From positions 1 through 64,000 of the forward strand of contig JBBRND010000011.1 of NCBI GenBank assembly GCA_038230515.1: 64,000 bases of DNA, read 5' to 3'. The position numbers and the translations under genes are program-made. Source of the DNA: JAPLDB01 sp038230515 (GTDB lineage: Bacteria > Bacteroidota > Bacteroidia > AKYH767-A > 2013-40CM-41-45). Below the pieces are notes generated by a model that ran no database searches, had not been told where the DNA came from, and was given only the letters and a program-made list of their open reading frames with translations. Shown here piece after piece: positions 9,758 to 18,772 of the stretch; within the stretch, counting starts at the first letter, position 1; the number at the start of each line of letters is the position of its first letter.

Positions 9758-10846
9758 CTATTCGCTGATGACTTTATTAAACACATCCACGAAGCGACCG
9801 ATCATTTTGCTTTCAGTGAAGTTCTCTTCATAAATGATGCGGCTCTTTTTTGCCATTCGTGAACGTAAATTGTCATCATCCAAAAGTTGTTTCAACCGTT
9901 CTGCAATCTCTACAGGTGCTTGATCGTTCACGATAAATCCGTTGTCGCCATGATGAACTGATTCAACAATAGCTCCTTTATCTGTTGCGATAATAGGAAG
10001 TCCTGCTGCCATTGCTTCCACAATTACCCATGGATGCCCTTCAGGATCACGCGGTGTAAAGATGAAAACATCTGAGTTAGCAAAGAAGAAAAGTTTTCCT
10101 TCCCCAGATTTTGGTTCATGAAATTTTACCGGCAACCGATTTGCCTCGACAAATGAAAGGCACTTTTTTTTTGTGTCCTCTTCTAGCCAATCACCAACCA
10201 CATCAAGTTGAAATTTTGTGTTTCCTGATTCATCTAAAATTTTTATTGCTTGGAGAACATCTTCAATTCCTTTTGCGCGAAAAAGGTTAGCAAAATAAAG
10301 AATACGAATTTTAATGTCAGTTCGAGAAGGATACATGTAATCTCCTCCGTTAGGTACAACAAATATTTTTTCTTTAGGCAAATAATTTTCGAAAAGATGT
10401 CGGAGATTATTTCCCAGTACAATCACTCCATCTGAAAGCTTAAGCATTTTTGAAGCATACCATCGTGTCAATGAAGATGAATTTCTTAGCCAATTAAGAA
10501 GATTACTTCCTCGTAAATGGAGCACCACTTTTTTATTGAAAAACTTTGCAATGAGAATAAAAAAAGAATCTTTGATGAAAGGAATTGTGTCCTGGCTAAA
10601 GGGAATAAGCACAAGTGATGGTCTCTCCTTGCGAATAAGCTTTATCATATTTAAGTAAATTGAGTAATTTCTAAAAACTTTTTTAAAACTCCATTTACCA
10701 ATTGTACTCAGCGATTTATTAACCTTCGTATTAAGATGAATAAGTTCAAAATAATTTTTGAGTGAAGAATTCAGAATAATCTTCGTTGCAATTGCCGGCC
10801 CCATGTAAGGAGGGGGAAGTTTTCCGAGGATTAAAATTTTTTTCAT
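9758..10846 (-). CDS. Glycosyltransferase family 4
   Basis: A GT-B retaining glycosyltransferase of about 362 residues. The N-terminal glycine-containing motif (KILILGKLPPPYMGPA) and the C-terminal donor-binding region with EGHPWVIVEAMAAGLP (the E-x7-E signature) are clear. The ATG at 10846 is preferred; one codon upstream there is a TTG. It probably adds one sugar of the polysaccharide repeat on the cytosolic face. Substrate cannot be read from sequence. It starts about 110 bases after the aminotransferase gene ends, so it may have its own promoter or be part of one long transcript. Confidence 0.85.
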   Translation of the reverse strand: MKKILILGKLPPPYMGPAIATKIILNSSLKNYFELIHLNTKVNKSLSTIGKWSFKKVFRNYSIYLNMIKLIRKERPSLVLIPFSQDTIPFIKDSFFILIAKFFNKKVVLHLRGSNLLNWLRNSSSLTRWYASKMLKLSDGVIVLGNNLRHLFENYLPKEKIFVVPNGGDYMYPSRTDIKIRILYFANLFRAKGIEDVLQAIKILDESGNTKFQLDVVGDWLEEDTKKKCLSFVEANRLPVKFHEPKSGEGKLFFFANSDVFIFTPRDPEGHPWVIVEAMAAGLPIIATDKGAIVESVHHGDNGFIVNDQAPVEIAERLKQLLDDDNLRSRMAKKSRIIYEENFTESKMIGRFVDVFNKVISE

Positions 10847-10962
10847 CAACTATTGGCAGCCAGTTTCAAACAAAATCAGTTCCCTCAAGATCAATCTCAA
10901 TAATTTAGGTAGAAAAAAAAGAAGCTAATTTTTTCACGGATTTTCATAAAATGCAACAAATA

Positions 10963-12087
10963 TTACAAGTAAAATTTCCTAATCACTTCAGCTACATAAT
11001 CCATCTGTTCTTTACTCATTTCAGGAAACATGGGTAGCGAAAGAATTTTCTTCTGATTGGTAGAAGTAACAGGAAAATTTTTTTCAGATTGGTTGAGATA
11101 TTTATATGCAGGTAGCAGAGGCAAAGGAGTAGGATAATGAACAGCCGTTTCAATTCCGTTCTCTTTTAGAAACCCTTGCAACTCATCCCTAAGGTTTGCT
11201 TTGATTACAAACAAGTGAAAAATGTGGGAAGAGTTTCTTCTGATTTTTGGGGTTTCAATTTCGTTAATCCCTGCCAATATTTCTATAAGATAATTTGCAT
11301 TTTGAAACCGCTGTTGGTTCCATTTTTTTATGTGCGGAAGTTTAACAGACAGAATCGCAGCGTGCATTCCATCTAATCTGCTGTTGATGCCTTCCATTTC
11401 ATGCTGATGTTTTACGAGCGCACCATGGTTGGAATACATTCTCACTTTGAGCGCAAGTTCATCATCGTTTGTAATTACAGCTCCGGCATCTCCGTAAGCA
11501 CCAAGGTTTTTTCCGGGATAAAAACTAAATGTGGAGACCAATCCGAATCTTCCGATGGTTTGCCCGTTTATTTGTGCAAAGTGCGCTTGAGAACAATCTT
11601 CAATCAAAATCAATTTATGTTTTTCACAAATTTCTTTTATTTTATCAACTTCAGCCGGCTGACCGTATAGGTGAACAGGAATAATTGCTTTTGTTCGCGG
11701 AGTAATTTTTTCTTCGATCTTCGATACATCAATGCTGAAATAATCTGGCTCAGTATCAACAAACACTACCCGTGCACCGGCTTGTGTGATAGTTTCTGAT
11801 GTAGAAATCCAACTGTTGGCAACCGTAATTACTTCATCACCTTCACCAATTCCAAGCATTTTTAACACAATGTAAATTGCATCAGTACCATTTGCAACCC
11901 CTATGCAATGCTTTACGCCATAAGCTTGAGCAAATTCTTTTTCAAAAGTTGATACATATTTCCCCTTGATGAATTCGCTTTCTTCAATCACAGAAAAAAT
12001 TGCGTTATCAATATCATTCTTGAGCGAATAATATTGCGCACGCAAGTCCACAAACGGTACGTGCATTTTAAGTTTTGTCTCAATCAT
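10963..12087 (-). CDS. DegT/DnrJ/EryC1/StrS sugar aminotransferase (WlbC/WbpE-like)
   Basis: A 374-residue PLP-dependent aminotransferase. Lys193 in FSFYPGKNLGAYGD is the predicted Schiff-base lysine and Asp164 (IEDCSQAHFA) the PLP-nitrogen ligand. The family transaminates keto-sugar nucleotides. The start overlaps the stop of the acetyltransferase gene in the sequence ATGATTGA, which supports translational coupling. Together with the two genes upstream it reproduces the dehydrogenase-acetyltransferase-aminotransferase order of Bordetella wlbABC, where this enzyme puts the 3-amino group on UDP-2-acetamido-3-keto-glucuronic acid. Family membership is certain; the precise sugar is inferred. Confidence 0.85.
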   Translation of the reverse strand: MIETKLKMHVPFVDLRAQYYSLKNDIDNAIFSVIEESEFIKGKYVSTFEKEFAQAYGVKHCIGVANGTDAIYIVLKMLGIGEGDEVITVANSWISTSETITQAGARVVFVDTEPDYFSIDVSKIEEKITPRTKAIIPVHLYGQPAEVDKIKEICEKHKLILIEDCSQAHFAQINGQTIGRFGLVSTFSFYPGKNLGAYGDAGAVITNDDELALKVRMYSNHGALVKHQHEMEGINSRLDGMHAAILSVKLPHIKKWNQQRFQNANYLIEILAGINEIETPKIRRNSSHIFHLFVIKANLRDELQGFLKENGIETAVHYPTPLPLLPAYKYLNQSEKNFPVTSTNQKKILSLPMFPEMSKEQMDYVAEVIRKFYL

Positions 12088-12559
12088 TTTTTATAGCTCT
12101 TATTCTCCTTGCTGGATTTCCTGCATAAACTCCCTGCTCAATTATATCTTTTGTAACAACACTTCCTGCTCCAATAACTACATTGTCGCAAATCAAAACA
12201 GGGAGAATAGTCGCATTTGTTCCAATGGAAACATGATTCCCGATTTTTGTACTCTTCCACAATTCTTTTTTCCCTCCAGCAGGCCTTCCTTCAGCAAACA
12301 AGTCGTTGATAAACATTGCACCGTGTGAGATAAAACAATGATCGCCAATTGCAACTAGCTCACAGATGAAAGCATGGCTTTGAATTTTTGTTTTACTTCC
12401 AATAACAACTCCATTTTGAATCTCCACAAATGGTCCAATAAAACAATCATCGCCAATTGTACATTCATAAATATTTGCAGGTTCAATAACAAGCACATTT
12501 TTTCCAAACGTTACATTTCTGATAGAAACATTTTTTATGACCGGATTATTGATTGGCAT
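12080..12559 (-). CDS. Hexapeptide-repeat sugar N-acetyltransferase (WlbB/WbpD-like)
   Basis: A left-handed beta-helix acyltransferase of about 159 residues with successive hexapeptide turns (IGDDCFIGPFVEIQ, IGNHVSIGTNATIL, VVIGAGSVVTKDI) and the usual end GNPARRIRAI. I placed the start at the ATG at 12559; a TTG at 12619 would give 179 residues. In the WlbB/WbpD pathway this enzyme acetylates the 3-amino group of the uronic acid, and the aminotransferase gene overlapping its 3' end and the dehydrogenase gene upstream fit that. Other amino-sugar acetyltransferases of the same fold cannot be excluded. Confidence 0.8.
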   Translation of the reverse strand: MPINNPVIKNVSIRNVTFGKNVLVIEPANIYECTIGDDCFIGPFVEIQNGVVIGSKTKIQSHAFICELVAIGDHCFISHGAMFINDLFAEGRPAGGKKELWKSTKIGNHVSIGTNATILPVLICDNVVIGAGSVVTKDIIEQGVYAGNPARRIRAIKND

Positions 12560-12623
12560 ACAAAAGAAATGATTACTTACAATACGGAGATTTTGGGGAA
12601 AAGTTTTTCTATCAAGCAACCAT

Positions 12624-13643
12624 TTAATGATTTGCTGCCTGATAAATTTTTTCGATGATCTGTGTTACTTTCAATCCTTCAAGCACATTTGTTGATACAC
12701 TTGCATTTCTGCTCAAAACATCAATAACGTTTTCATATACTTTATCATGATTGCTCATGGAGCCCTGATAAAATCCGTAATCGTTTGCTTGGCGCGATTC
12801 AGGTAAATCTTTTATTTCGTACCCTTCAATATTCTGATACTCGAGTACATTGAGATACTGTCCGCCAACTTTTACGGTTCCTTTTTCTCCAAATAATGTG
12901 ATCGAGCCCTCCATATTTTTTTTAAAACTATTCACCGTATAATTTACTGTTCCAATGGCTCCATTATCAAATTCAAGAATGATGGCACCGGTATCTTCAA
13001 ATTCTACATTATGTTTGTGTAGATAATTGCGTGTGAATGCGTGAACTTTTTTAACATCTCCAACCAACCAATAAAGTAAATCAATGAAGTGACTGTATTG
13101 GGTGAACAAAGTGCCCCCGTCCATTTCCTTCTTTCCTTTCCAATCGCTTTGTTCGTAATACTCATCATTACGGTTCCAGAAGCAGTTGAGTTGAACGCTT
13201 AAAATTTTTCCAAGTTTTCCTTCTTCTACAACTCCCTTCAGTGCAGCAAGCGGAGGATTAAATCGATTTTGTTTGATGATGAATAAACGTTTGTTTGCTT
13301 TTTCTGCTTCGAACATCATTCGCTCACAATCCTTGGAAGAAGTAGCCATTGGTTTTTCGCACAGCACGTTGAAACCTGCTTTTAATGCTTTAATACTGTG
13401 TTCGGCATGCAATCCATTCGGAGTGCATATAGAAACGATGTCAATATTTTTTATGCTGTTTAGAAGTTCTTCCATAGAATTGAAGTACTTGCACTTATGT
13501 TTCTCGCCAAACATTTTGGAGCGCTCTGGTTTGTTATCGCAAACAGCAATTAGCTGAGCGAGATGCTCAATATGCTCAGCATGTCGCTCGGCAATGCGCC
13601 CGCAACCGACGATGGCAAACCGCAAATTACTTTTCTCACTCAT
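12624..13643 (-). CDS. Gfo/Idh/MocA oxidoreductase (WlbA/WbpB-like)
   Basis: A NAD(P)-dependent sugar dehydrogenase of about 339 residues. The Rossmann motif IVGCGRIAERHAEH is at the N-terminus and the EKP motif (LCEKPMATSS) follows at about residue 95. The start at 13643 (MSEKSNLRFAIVGCG) is chosen because the 22 residues upstream in the open frame add nothing conserved. It is first of three tightly packed genes; WlbA/WbpB oxidise C3 of UDP-N-acetylglucosaminuronic acid, the first step before transamination. The matching dehydrogenase that makes the uronic acid (WbpA type) is not in this window. Confidence 0.82.
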   Translation of the reverse strand: MSEKSNLRFAIVGCGRIAERHAEHIEHLAQLIAVCDNKPERSKMFGEKHKCKYFNSMEELLNSIKNIDIVSICTPNGLHAEHSIKALKAGFNVLCEKPMATSSKDCERMMFEAEKANKRLFIIKQNRFNPPLAALKGVVEEGKLGKILSVQLNCFWNRNDEYYEQSDWKGKKEMDGGTLFTQYSHFIDLLYWLVGDVKKVHAFTRNYLHKHNVEFEDTGAIILEFDNGAIGTVNYTVNSFKKNMEGSITLFGEKGTVKVGGQYLNVLEYQNIEGYEIKDLPESRQANDYGFYQGSMSNHDKVYENVIDVLSRNASVSTNVLEGLKVTQIIEKIYQAANH

Positions 13644-13931
13644 ATTAAATCCTTTAACCAAAAAACTGTTTGTTAAAAAAGTAAGTTTTGTTTTGAAATT
13701 ATTTGTCAAATGGAAGCAGGATTTCCACTCATAATTTCCTAGTTACTCTTACAGAGTAGTACTTACTTTGGTTTCAGAATTACGGAATTGCAAAAGTAAT
13801 TATTTATTTGAATCTTACACTCCGATCAGAGATTTCGAAAACTCTTACTTCTGTGAGCATTTTTGTTAGTTCCGGAAACCTTTTCTCAACACATTTGTAA
13901 AAAAGATTCCCGTTCCATAACAAGATTTTGT

Positions 13932-15419
13932 ATGTTGACTTCACTCGATCATATTGCTGATTGCTTAGATCGCTTTTTTAACGAACCCGCCTTTTGTATT
14001 GCTGATCAATTTTTCTCATATAGCGATTTAAAAGTTGTAATAGGAGATATTCAGAAGAAAATAAGCAATGAATTAATTACTACGCATTGCAATATTGGCA
14101 TTCTTACATACGATGATATTGAAACTTACGCTTCCGTGTTTGCGATTCTGTTTCTCGGACATGCCTTTGTACCGATCAATCCTTTGCATCCACAAGAAAG
14201 AAATCAATCCATCATTGACCAGGCAGAAATAAAAGTTTTATTAAGCAGTAAGAATGATGATACTTCAAGAAAATTTTCTTCATTGAAAACAAAACTGTGC
14301 ATTACTTCTGACTCTTCTTCATCAGGAGATTTCGTTTATGCAAATTTATCTCCTGAGCAAAATGCTTATGTGCTTTTTACATCAGGTAGTACCGGCATTC
14401 CAAAAGGTGTTCCGTTAACTGTCAATAATCTCAATTCATTTCTTGATGCGTTCTTTTCGCTTGGCTATAAAGTAAATCACAACGACAAGTTCATTCAGAT
14501 GTTTGACATGACTTTTGATCTGAGCATTATGAGTTACATGGCTCCACTGTGCATTGGCGCATGTGTCTATACAGTGCCGTTTGAAGCGATCAAATACATG
14601 CATGTATACAAATTACTTGAACAGTACGATCTCACATTTGCGTTGCTTGTTCCTTCAATACTCACACACCTTCGATCTTATTTTCCGGAAATTAATTTAC
14701 CGAATATGCGTTACTCGCTTTTCTGCGGAGAAGCATTGTATGAAGATATTACTCTGGAGTGGGCAAAGTGTTTACCGAACGCAGAGATTGAGAATGTGTA
14801 TGGTCCAACTGAAGCGACAATCTTTTGCATGACATATCCTGTAAACCTAAATGGAAATAATAAATCTTTAAACGGAATTCTCAGCATTGGAAAGCCCATG
14901 AAGAACATGGGAGCATGCATTATGGATGATTCGCTTAAGATGCTTCCTTCAAATGATAAAGGAGAATTGTGTTTGTCTGGCGAGCAGATAACTCACGGTT
15001 ATTGGAAAAATGAACCGAAGAACAAGGAAGCATTCTTCATTCATAAAGGAACACGCCTTTACCGAAGCGGAGACTTGTGTTTTTGCGATGATAATGGTGA
15101 CTACTTTTACAGTGGACGTGTGGATTTCCAGGTGAAGATAAATGGATTCAGAGTTGAGTTGAGTGAAATTGAACATCATGCACGCGAATATTTAAAAACA
15201 CATGCAGTAGTTGCTCAAGCAACCACAAATGAAATGGGTTCATCGCTGATTTATTTATTTATAGAAAATTTCACTGAAACTTTTGATTCTTTGAATCAAA
15301 ATCTCAAAACAAAACTTCCCTCTTATATGATTCCCGCAAAATATTTTCCTGTAAATCAGTTCCCACTCAACAGCAACGGGAAAGTGGACAGGAAGCAATT
15401 GATGAAAATGATCTCGTAG
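13932..15419 (+). CDS. DltA-like amino acid adenylation enzyme
   Basis: An AMP-forming adenylation enzyme of about 495 residues. Core motifs are visible: LFTSGSTGIPKG, LFCGEAL, YGPTEAT, YRSGDLC and NSNGKVDRKQL. The FDLSIM, LFCGE and YGPTEAT segments resemble DltA, the D-alanine:carrier ligase, more than acyl-CoA ligases. I use the ATG at 13932; the frame also opens at a TTG at 13863. It is the first plus-strand gene and diverges from the polysaccharide locus. It is followed by carrier proteins, MBOAT and SGNH-like genes, so it probably activates an amino acid (or small acid) and loads the carriers. The residue it activates is not readable by eye. Confidence 0.85.
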   Translation: MLTSLDHIADCLDRFFNEPAFCIADQFFSYSDLKVVIGDIQKKISNELITTHCNIGILTYDDIETYASVFAILFLGHAFVPINPLHPQERNQSIIDQAEIKVLLSSKNDDTSRKFSSLKTKLCITSDSSSSGDFVYANLSPEQNAYVLFTSGSTGIPKGVPLTVNNLNSFLDAFFSLGYKVNHNDKFIQMFDMTFDLSIMSYMAPLCIGACVYTVPFEAIKYMHVYKLLEQYDLTFALLVPSILTHLRSYFPEINLPNMRYSLFCGEALYEDITLEWAKCLPNAEIENVYGPTEATIFCMTYPVNLNGNNKSLNGILSIGKPMKNMGACIMDDSLKMLPSNDKGELCLSGEQITHGYWKNEPKNKEAFFIHKGTRLYRSGDLCFCDDNGDYFYSGRVDFQVKINGFRVELSEIEHHAREYLKTHAVVAQATTNEMGSSLIYLFIENFTETFDSLNQNLKTKLPSYMIPAKYFPVNQFPLNSNGKVDRKQLMKMIS

Positions 15420-15428
15420 ATTTGTGGA

Positions 15429-16094
15429 ATGGAAAAAAATCCAGATTTGGTTATTCGAAAGGGAGAAAAGCGTGACATTCCTTTTATTATTGATACGATT
15501 GTGGCGGCTGAGAAGAGCGGAACTGAGAAATTTAGTTACGCTACTATTTTGGAGATGCCTGAGATGGAGGTACGAAAAATTTTTGCTGATATACTTGCAG
15601 AAGATGCACAGGGGCAGGAGTTGTGTTATTCCGGTTATTTAGTTGCGGAAGTGAATGGGAAACATGCAGGTTCTGTGGCTGCTTGGATTGAAGGAGAAAG
15701 TGGGCAACGAAGTACAATGATTAAGGCGCTGCTTCTGAATTTCTTTTTTCCTAAGAGGAATGTAAAGAAAGCAGAGGAGAAAAAAAAATATCTTGACGCG
15801 ATGCACTTCGATCCGGAACTGAATGCATTGGTAATTGACATCGGTTTTACATTTCCTCAGTTTCGAGGGCAGGGCTTGCTTGCCAAACTTATGAATGAAC
15901 AAATGCGTATTCAACTTGAAAGAAGACCTGATGTAAAAACTTCTCATATCCATGTAATGAAAAACAATCCTATTGCGTTTAATATTTACAGCAAGTTGGG
16001 ATATTATACCATTCGGGAGAAAAAATGTGATGATCCTATTGTGTTGGAATGGCTTCCTTCAGATACGCAAATCATTATGGAGAAAAAATTCTGA
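15429..16094 (+). CDS. GNAT N-acyltransferase, copy 1 of a tandem pair
   Basis: A 221-residue GNAT-fold acyltransferase. The acetyl-CoA pyrophosphate-binding segment FRGQGLLAKLM (motif A) is clear, followed by NPIAFNIYSKLGYY. It shares length and most of its sequence with the gene at 16400 (for example the QGQELCYSxYLVAEVNG block), so the two arose by duplication together with the carrier protein that follows each. It sits 9 bases after the DltA-like gene. Inferred role: N-acylation of the amino acid carried by the partner carrier protein, or acylation of the glycan. No direct evidence for the substrate is visible. Confidence 0.75.
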   Translation: MEKNPDLVIRKGEKRDIPFIIDTIVAAEKSGTEKFSYATILEMPEMEVRKIFADILAEDAQGQELCYSGYLVAEVNGKHAGSVAAWIEGESGQRSTMIKALLLNFFFPKRNVKKAEEKKKYLDAMHFDPELNALVIDIGFTFPQFRGQGLLAKLMNEQMRIQLERRPDVKTSHIHVMKNNPIAFNIYSKLGYYTIREKKCDDPIVLEWLPSDTQIIMEKKF

Positions 16095-16157
16095 AAATTG
16101 TTTTTATTAATTGATCCGAACAACGCATTCCTGAAAAATCATTCTACAGAAAATTCC

Positions 16158-16403
16158 ATGATGAACCAAACTGAAGTACTTGAACAAATCAATGTGATAT
16201 TCAAACGTGTACTGGAAAATGAAAGTATTACTATACTAATGGAAACCACGGCTGATGATGTGGAAGAGTGGACATCGCTTAATTACACGGTGCTGATTTC
16301 TGAAGTTGAGATTCATTTTAAAATAAAGTTTAAGTTGAGGGAATTCCTGGAATTTAAAAAGGTGGGAGATCTGGTTCAAACAATTGTTAAGAAACTGGAA
16401 TGA
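16158..16403 (+). CDS. Acyl/aminoacyl carrier protein, copy 1
   Basis: A carrier protein of about 81 residues starting at the ATG at 16158 (a TTG at 16098 would extend it). The phosphopantetheine serine is predicted in VEEWTSLNY, where the usual Asp before Ser is Thr, an uncommon change. The four-helix pattern is otherwise normal. The stop overlaps the start of the next GNAT gene in ATGA, so the two are translated together. It probably carries the residue activated by the DltA-like enzyme. Whether the Thr-Ser site is still modified should be tested, as the second copy has the normal Asp-Ser. Confidence 0.78.
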   Translation: MMNQTEVLEQINVIFKRVLENESITILMETTADDVEEWTSLNYTVLISEVEIHFKIKFKLREFLEFKKVGDLVQTIVKKLE

Positions 16404-17065
16404 ACAAACCCTCAGATTTAATTATTCGCAGAGCTGAGGAACGAGACATCCCCTTTCTTATCGAAGCCATTGTGGAAGCTGAGAAAAGTGGAACCGAGTT
16501 GTTCAGTTACAGTTCCATTTTTGAATTGCCAGAAAAGGATGTGCGAAATCTTTTCGCAAAAATTCTTACTGAAGATGTTCAGGGGCAGGAGTTATGTTAT
16601 TCTGATTATCTTGTTGCTGAAGTAAATGGGCAACCGGCTGGCGTAGTTGCAGCTTGGGTAGAGCATGAGTCAGGCCAATCGAGCAGCATACTAAAGGGTA
16701 CGTTGCTGAATTATTTTTTTCCGGGAGAGAATGTAGAAAAGGCAATCGCTAAAAAGAACTTATTGGATGATTTGCGATTTGAACCTGAAGTAGGTGCGCT
16801 CATCATTGATATTTGTTATACGGCTGCTAACTACAGAGGACAGGGAATTGTTTCCAGATTAATAAATACACAATTTCGTTTGCATCTTAAAAGGAATCCT
16901 TCTTTAAAACTATCTCAAATAGATGTTCTGAATACGAATGTGGCTGCCTTTAAAGTGTATGAAAAGCTTGGTTATGTGGTGAAAGAAGAAAAGAGAAGCA
17001 ATGATCCTTTAATTCTAAAATTGCTGCCTTCAAATGCGTTGCTAATTATGGAAAAACATTTTTAA
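16400..17065 (+). CDS. GNAT N-acyltransferase, copy 2 of a tandem pair
   Basis: A 221-residue GNAT-fold protein, paralogue of the gene at 15429 with the same length. Motif A is YRGQGIVSRLI and the C-terminal NVAAFKVYEKLGYV segment is conserved. The start codon overlaps the preceding carrier-protein stop by four bases. The pair differs most in the central region, which may mean different acyl donors or different carried residues. It belongs to the Dlt-like operon and is followed after 18 bases by a second carrier gene. Confidence 0.75.
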   Translation: MNKPSDLIIRRAEERDIPFLIEAIVEAEKSGTELFSYSSIFELPEKDVRNLFAKILTEDVQGQELCYSDYLVAEVNGQPAGVVAAWVEHESGQSSSILKGTLLNYFFPGENVEKAIAKKNLLDDLRFEPEVGALIIDICYTAANYRGQGIVSRLINTQFRLHLKRNPSLKLSQIDVLNTNVAAFKVYEKLGYVVKEEKRSNDPLILKLLPSNALLIMEKHF

Positions 17066-17083
17066 ATTTAATAAACTCTTCCA

Positions 17084-17332
17084 ATGGAAACAGCAGAAAT
17101 AATTGTACAGCTAAACACTGTCTTCAGGCGTGTGTTTGAGAATGAGAACATCAATATTACAGTTGAAACTACGGCTATGGATGTGGAGGAATGGGATTCA
17201 TTGAGTCATACCATTCTGATGATGGAGGTGGAAAAATTCTTTAATGTAAAATTCAAGTTGAAAGAGATGCTCGGTTTTAAAAATATTGGCGATATGGTTA
17301 ATACCATTCAGACAAAATTAGCAGGGGCTTAA
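17084..17332 (+). CDS. Acyl/aminoacyl carrier protein, copy 2
   Basis: An 82-residue carrier protein with the phosphopantetheine serine in the canonical context VEEWDSLSH. It aligns along its full length with the carrier encoded at 16158 (same VEEW.SL, KFKL.E and FKKVGD/FKNIGD blocks). It lies directly between GNAT copy 2 and the MBOAT gene, 6 bases upstream of the latter. In Dlt systems the MBOAT takes the aminoacyl group from such a carrier at the inner membrane. Confidence 0.85.
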   Translation: METAEIIVQLNTVFRRVFENENINITVETTAMDVEEWDSLSHTILMMEVEKFFNVKFKLKEMLGFKNIGDMVNTIQTKLAGA

Positions 17333-17338
17333 CCGAAA

Positions 17339-18769
17339 ATGGCTTTTAATTCATTTTCATTTTTACTTTTCTTATCTGCTTTCCTTCTTATTTATTTTTC
17401 GATTGGCAGCAAACTAAGGATTTCGTGGATGCTTATTGCGGGCATTGTATTCTATTCCCTCTTCTCTCCAATAGGATTGATCATTCTTGCAGGAGTAATT
17501 GGTTTCAACTTCTTCACCGGAATTAAAATTGAAACATCAAACAAAAAGGAACGCATTCTATTGTTGAGCATACTTGCAAACATTGGCTTGTTATTCGTTT
17601 ATAAGTATTTTAATTTCTTCAACACTTCCGTTACTGATTTGCTTCATTCATTCGGAGTTGCAAACCCCGTGCCTTCTCTAAAGTTAATTGCTCCGGTGGG
17701 TATTTCCTATTACACGTTGCAGGCAATTGGCTACAATGTGGATGTATATAACGAACTTCAGGAAGCCGAAAAAAAATTTACGGTATTCGCTACTTACTTT
17801 TTTTTCTTTCCTAAAATTGCACAGGGTCCTGTGGAGCGCCCGCGTAATCTTCTTCCACAATTGCATGAAAAGAAATCGTTCGATTATATAAGGGTTATCA
17901 GTGGATTAAAGTTGATTGCATGGGGTTTGTTTAAAAAGGTGGTGGTGGCAGATCGTCTTTCTATTTTAGTAAATACTGTTTACAATCATCCACATGAATA
18001 TACCGGTGTACCTCTTATTGTTGCAGGATTGTTTTATGCACTTCAGCTCTATGCGGACTTTTCCGGCTACACGGATATGGCTTTGGGTGCTGCTGAAATG
18101 ATGGGCTTTAAGCTGATGAAAAATTTTAACCGTCCTTTCACTGCTACATCAGTTACGGATTTCTGGAAACGCTGGCATATTTCTTTTTCTACCTGGCTGT
18201 ATGAATACTTATACAATCCTCTTTCACTTAGCTGGCGCGGGCTTGGGAAAACCGGGATGGTGCTTGCTATCTTTATCACTTTTTTATTTAGCGGACTATG
18301 GCACGGAGTAGGTTGGGTGTTTGTATTGTGGGGAATGATAAACGGGATTGCTCTTGCTTATGAATTGCTGACAGTGAAATGGAGGAAACAGTTCTGGAAG
18401 AAGTTTTCTCCAACTACAGCTAAGACTCTTTCGCTGTGTATTACTTTTATGTTTACTATTTTGAGCTTTACCTTTGCCCGATCAAAAACATTGGCTGATG
18501 CAGCATATATTTTTACTCATCTATTTGATTTCTCTGCTAAATCAACTTCCGTTTTACAATTAGGATTAAACCCCATAAATTTTATGGTTGCTGTTTTGAT
18601 GATTGTTTTTGTTGAGGTTATTCAACGCTATCAAAGCAAAGGAAGTGTGAGAGAGATGATTTCAACTAAACCGATGGCTCTTAGATGGGCTGTTTATTGC
18701 ATTGGAATTTTAATGATTCTGAATCTGGGAGTGTTTGGCGGTGGTAGTTTTATCTATCTCCAATTCTGA
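17339..18769 (+). CDS. MBOAT O-acyltransferase (DltB/AlgI-like)
   Basis: A 476-residue polytopic membrane protein of the MBOAT family with about 10-12 hydrophobic helices. Characteristic blocks are QGPVERPRNLLPQL, DFSGYTDMALG, DFWKRWHISFS (His280) and SGLWHGVGW with the presumed catalytic His322. Family members move acyl groups across the inner membrane to an extracytoplasmic acceptor. The gene lies between carrier protein 2 and the SGNH-like gene, the same order as DltC/DltB/DltD functions, so a carrier-to-polysaccharide transfer is likely. Confidence 0.9.
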   Translation: MAFNSFSFLLFLSAFLLIYFSIGSKLRISWMLIAGIVFYSLFSPIGLIILAGVIGFNFFTGIKIETSNKKERILLLSILANIGLLFVYKYFNFFNTSVTDLLHSFGVANPVPSLKLIAPVGISYYTLQAIGYNVDVYNELQEAEKKFTVFATYFFFFPKIAQGPVERPRNLLPQLHEKKSFDYIRVISGLKLIAWGLFKKVVVADRLSILVNTVYNHPHEYTGVPLIVAGLFYALQLYADFSGYTDMALGAAEMMGFKLMKNFNRPFTATSVTDFWKRWHISFSTWLYEYLYNPLSLSWRGLGKTGMVLAIFITFLFSGLWHGVGWVFVLWGMINGIALAYELLTVKWRKQFWKKFSPTTAKTLSLCITFMFTILSFTFARSKTLADAAYIFTHLFDFSAKSTSVLQLGLNPINFMVAVLMIVFVEVIQRYQSKGSVREMISTKPMALRWAVYCIGILMILNLGVFGGGSFIYLQF

Positions 18770-18772
18770 AGA

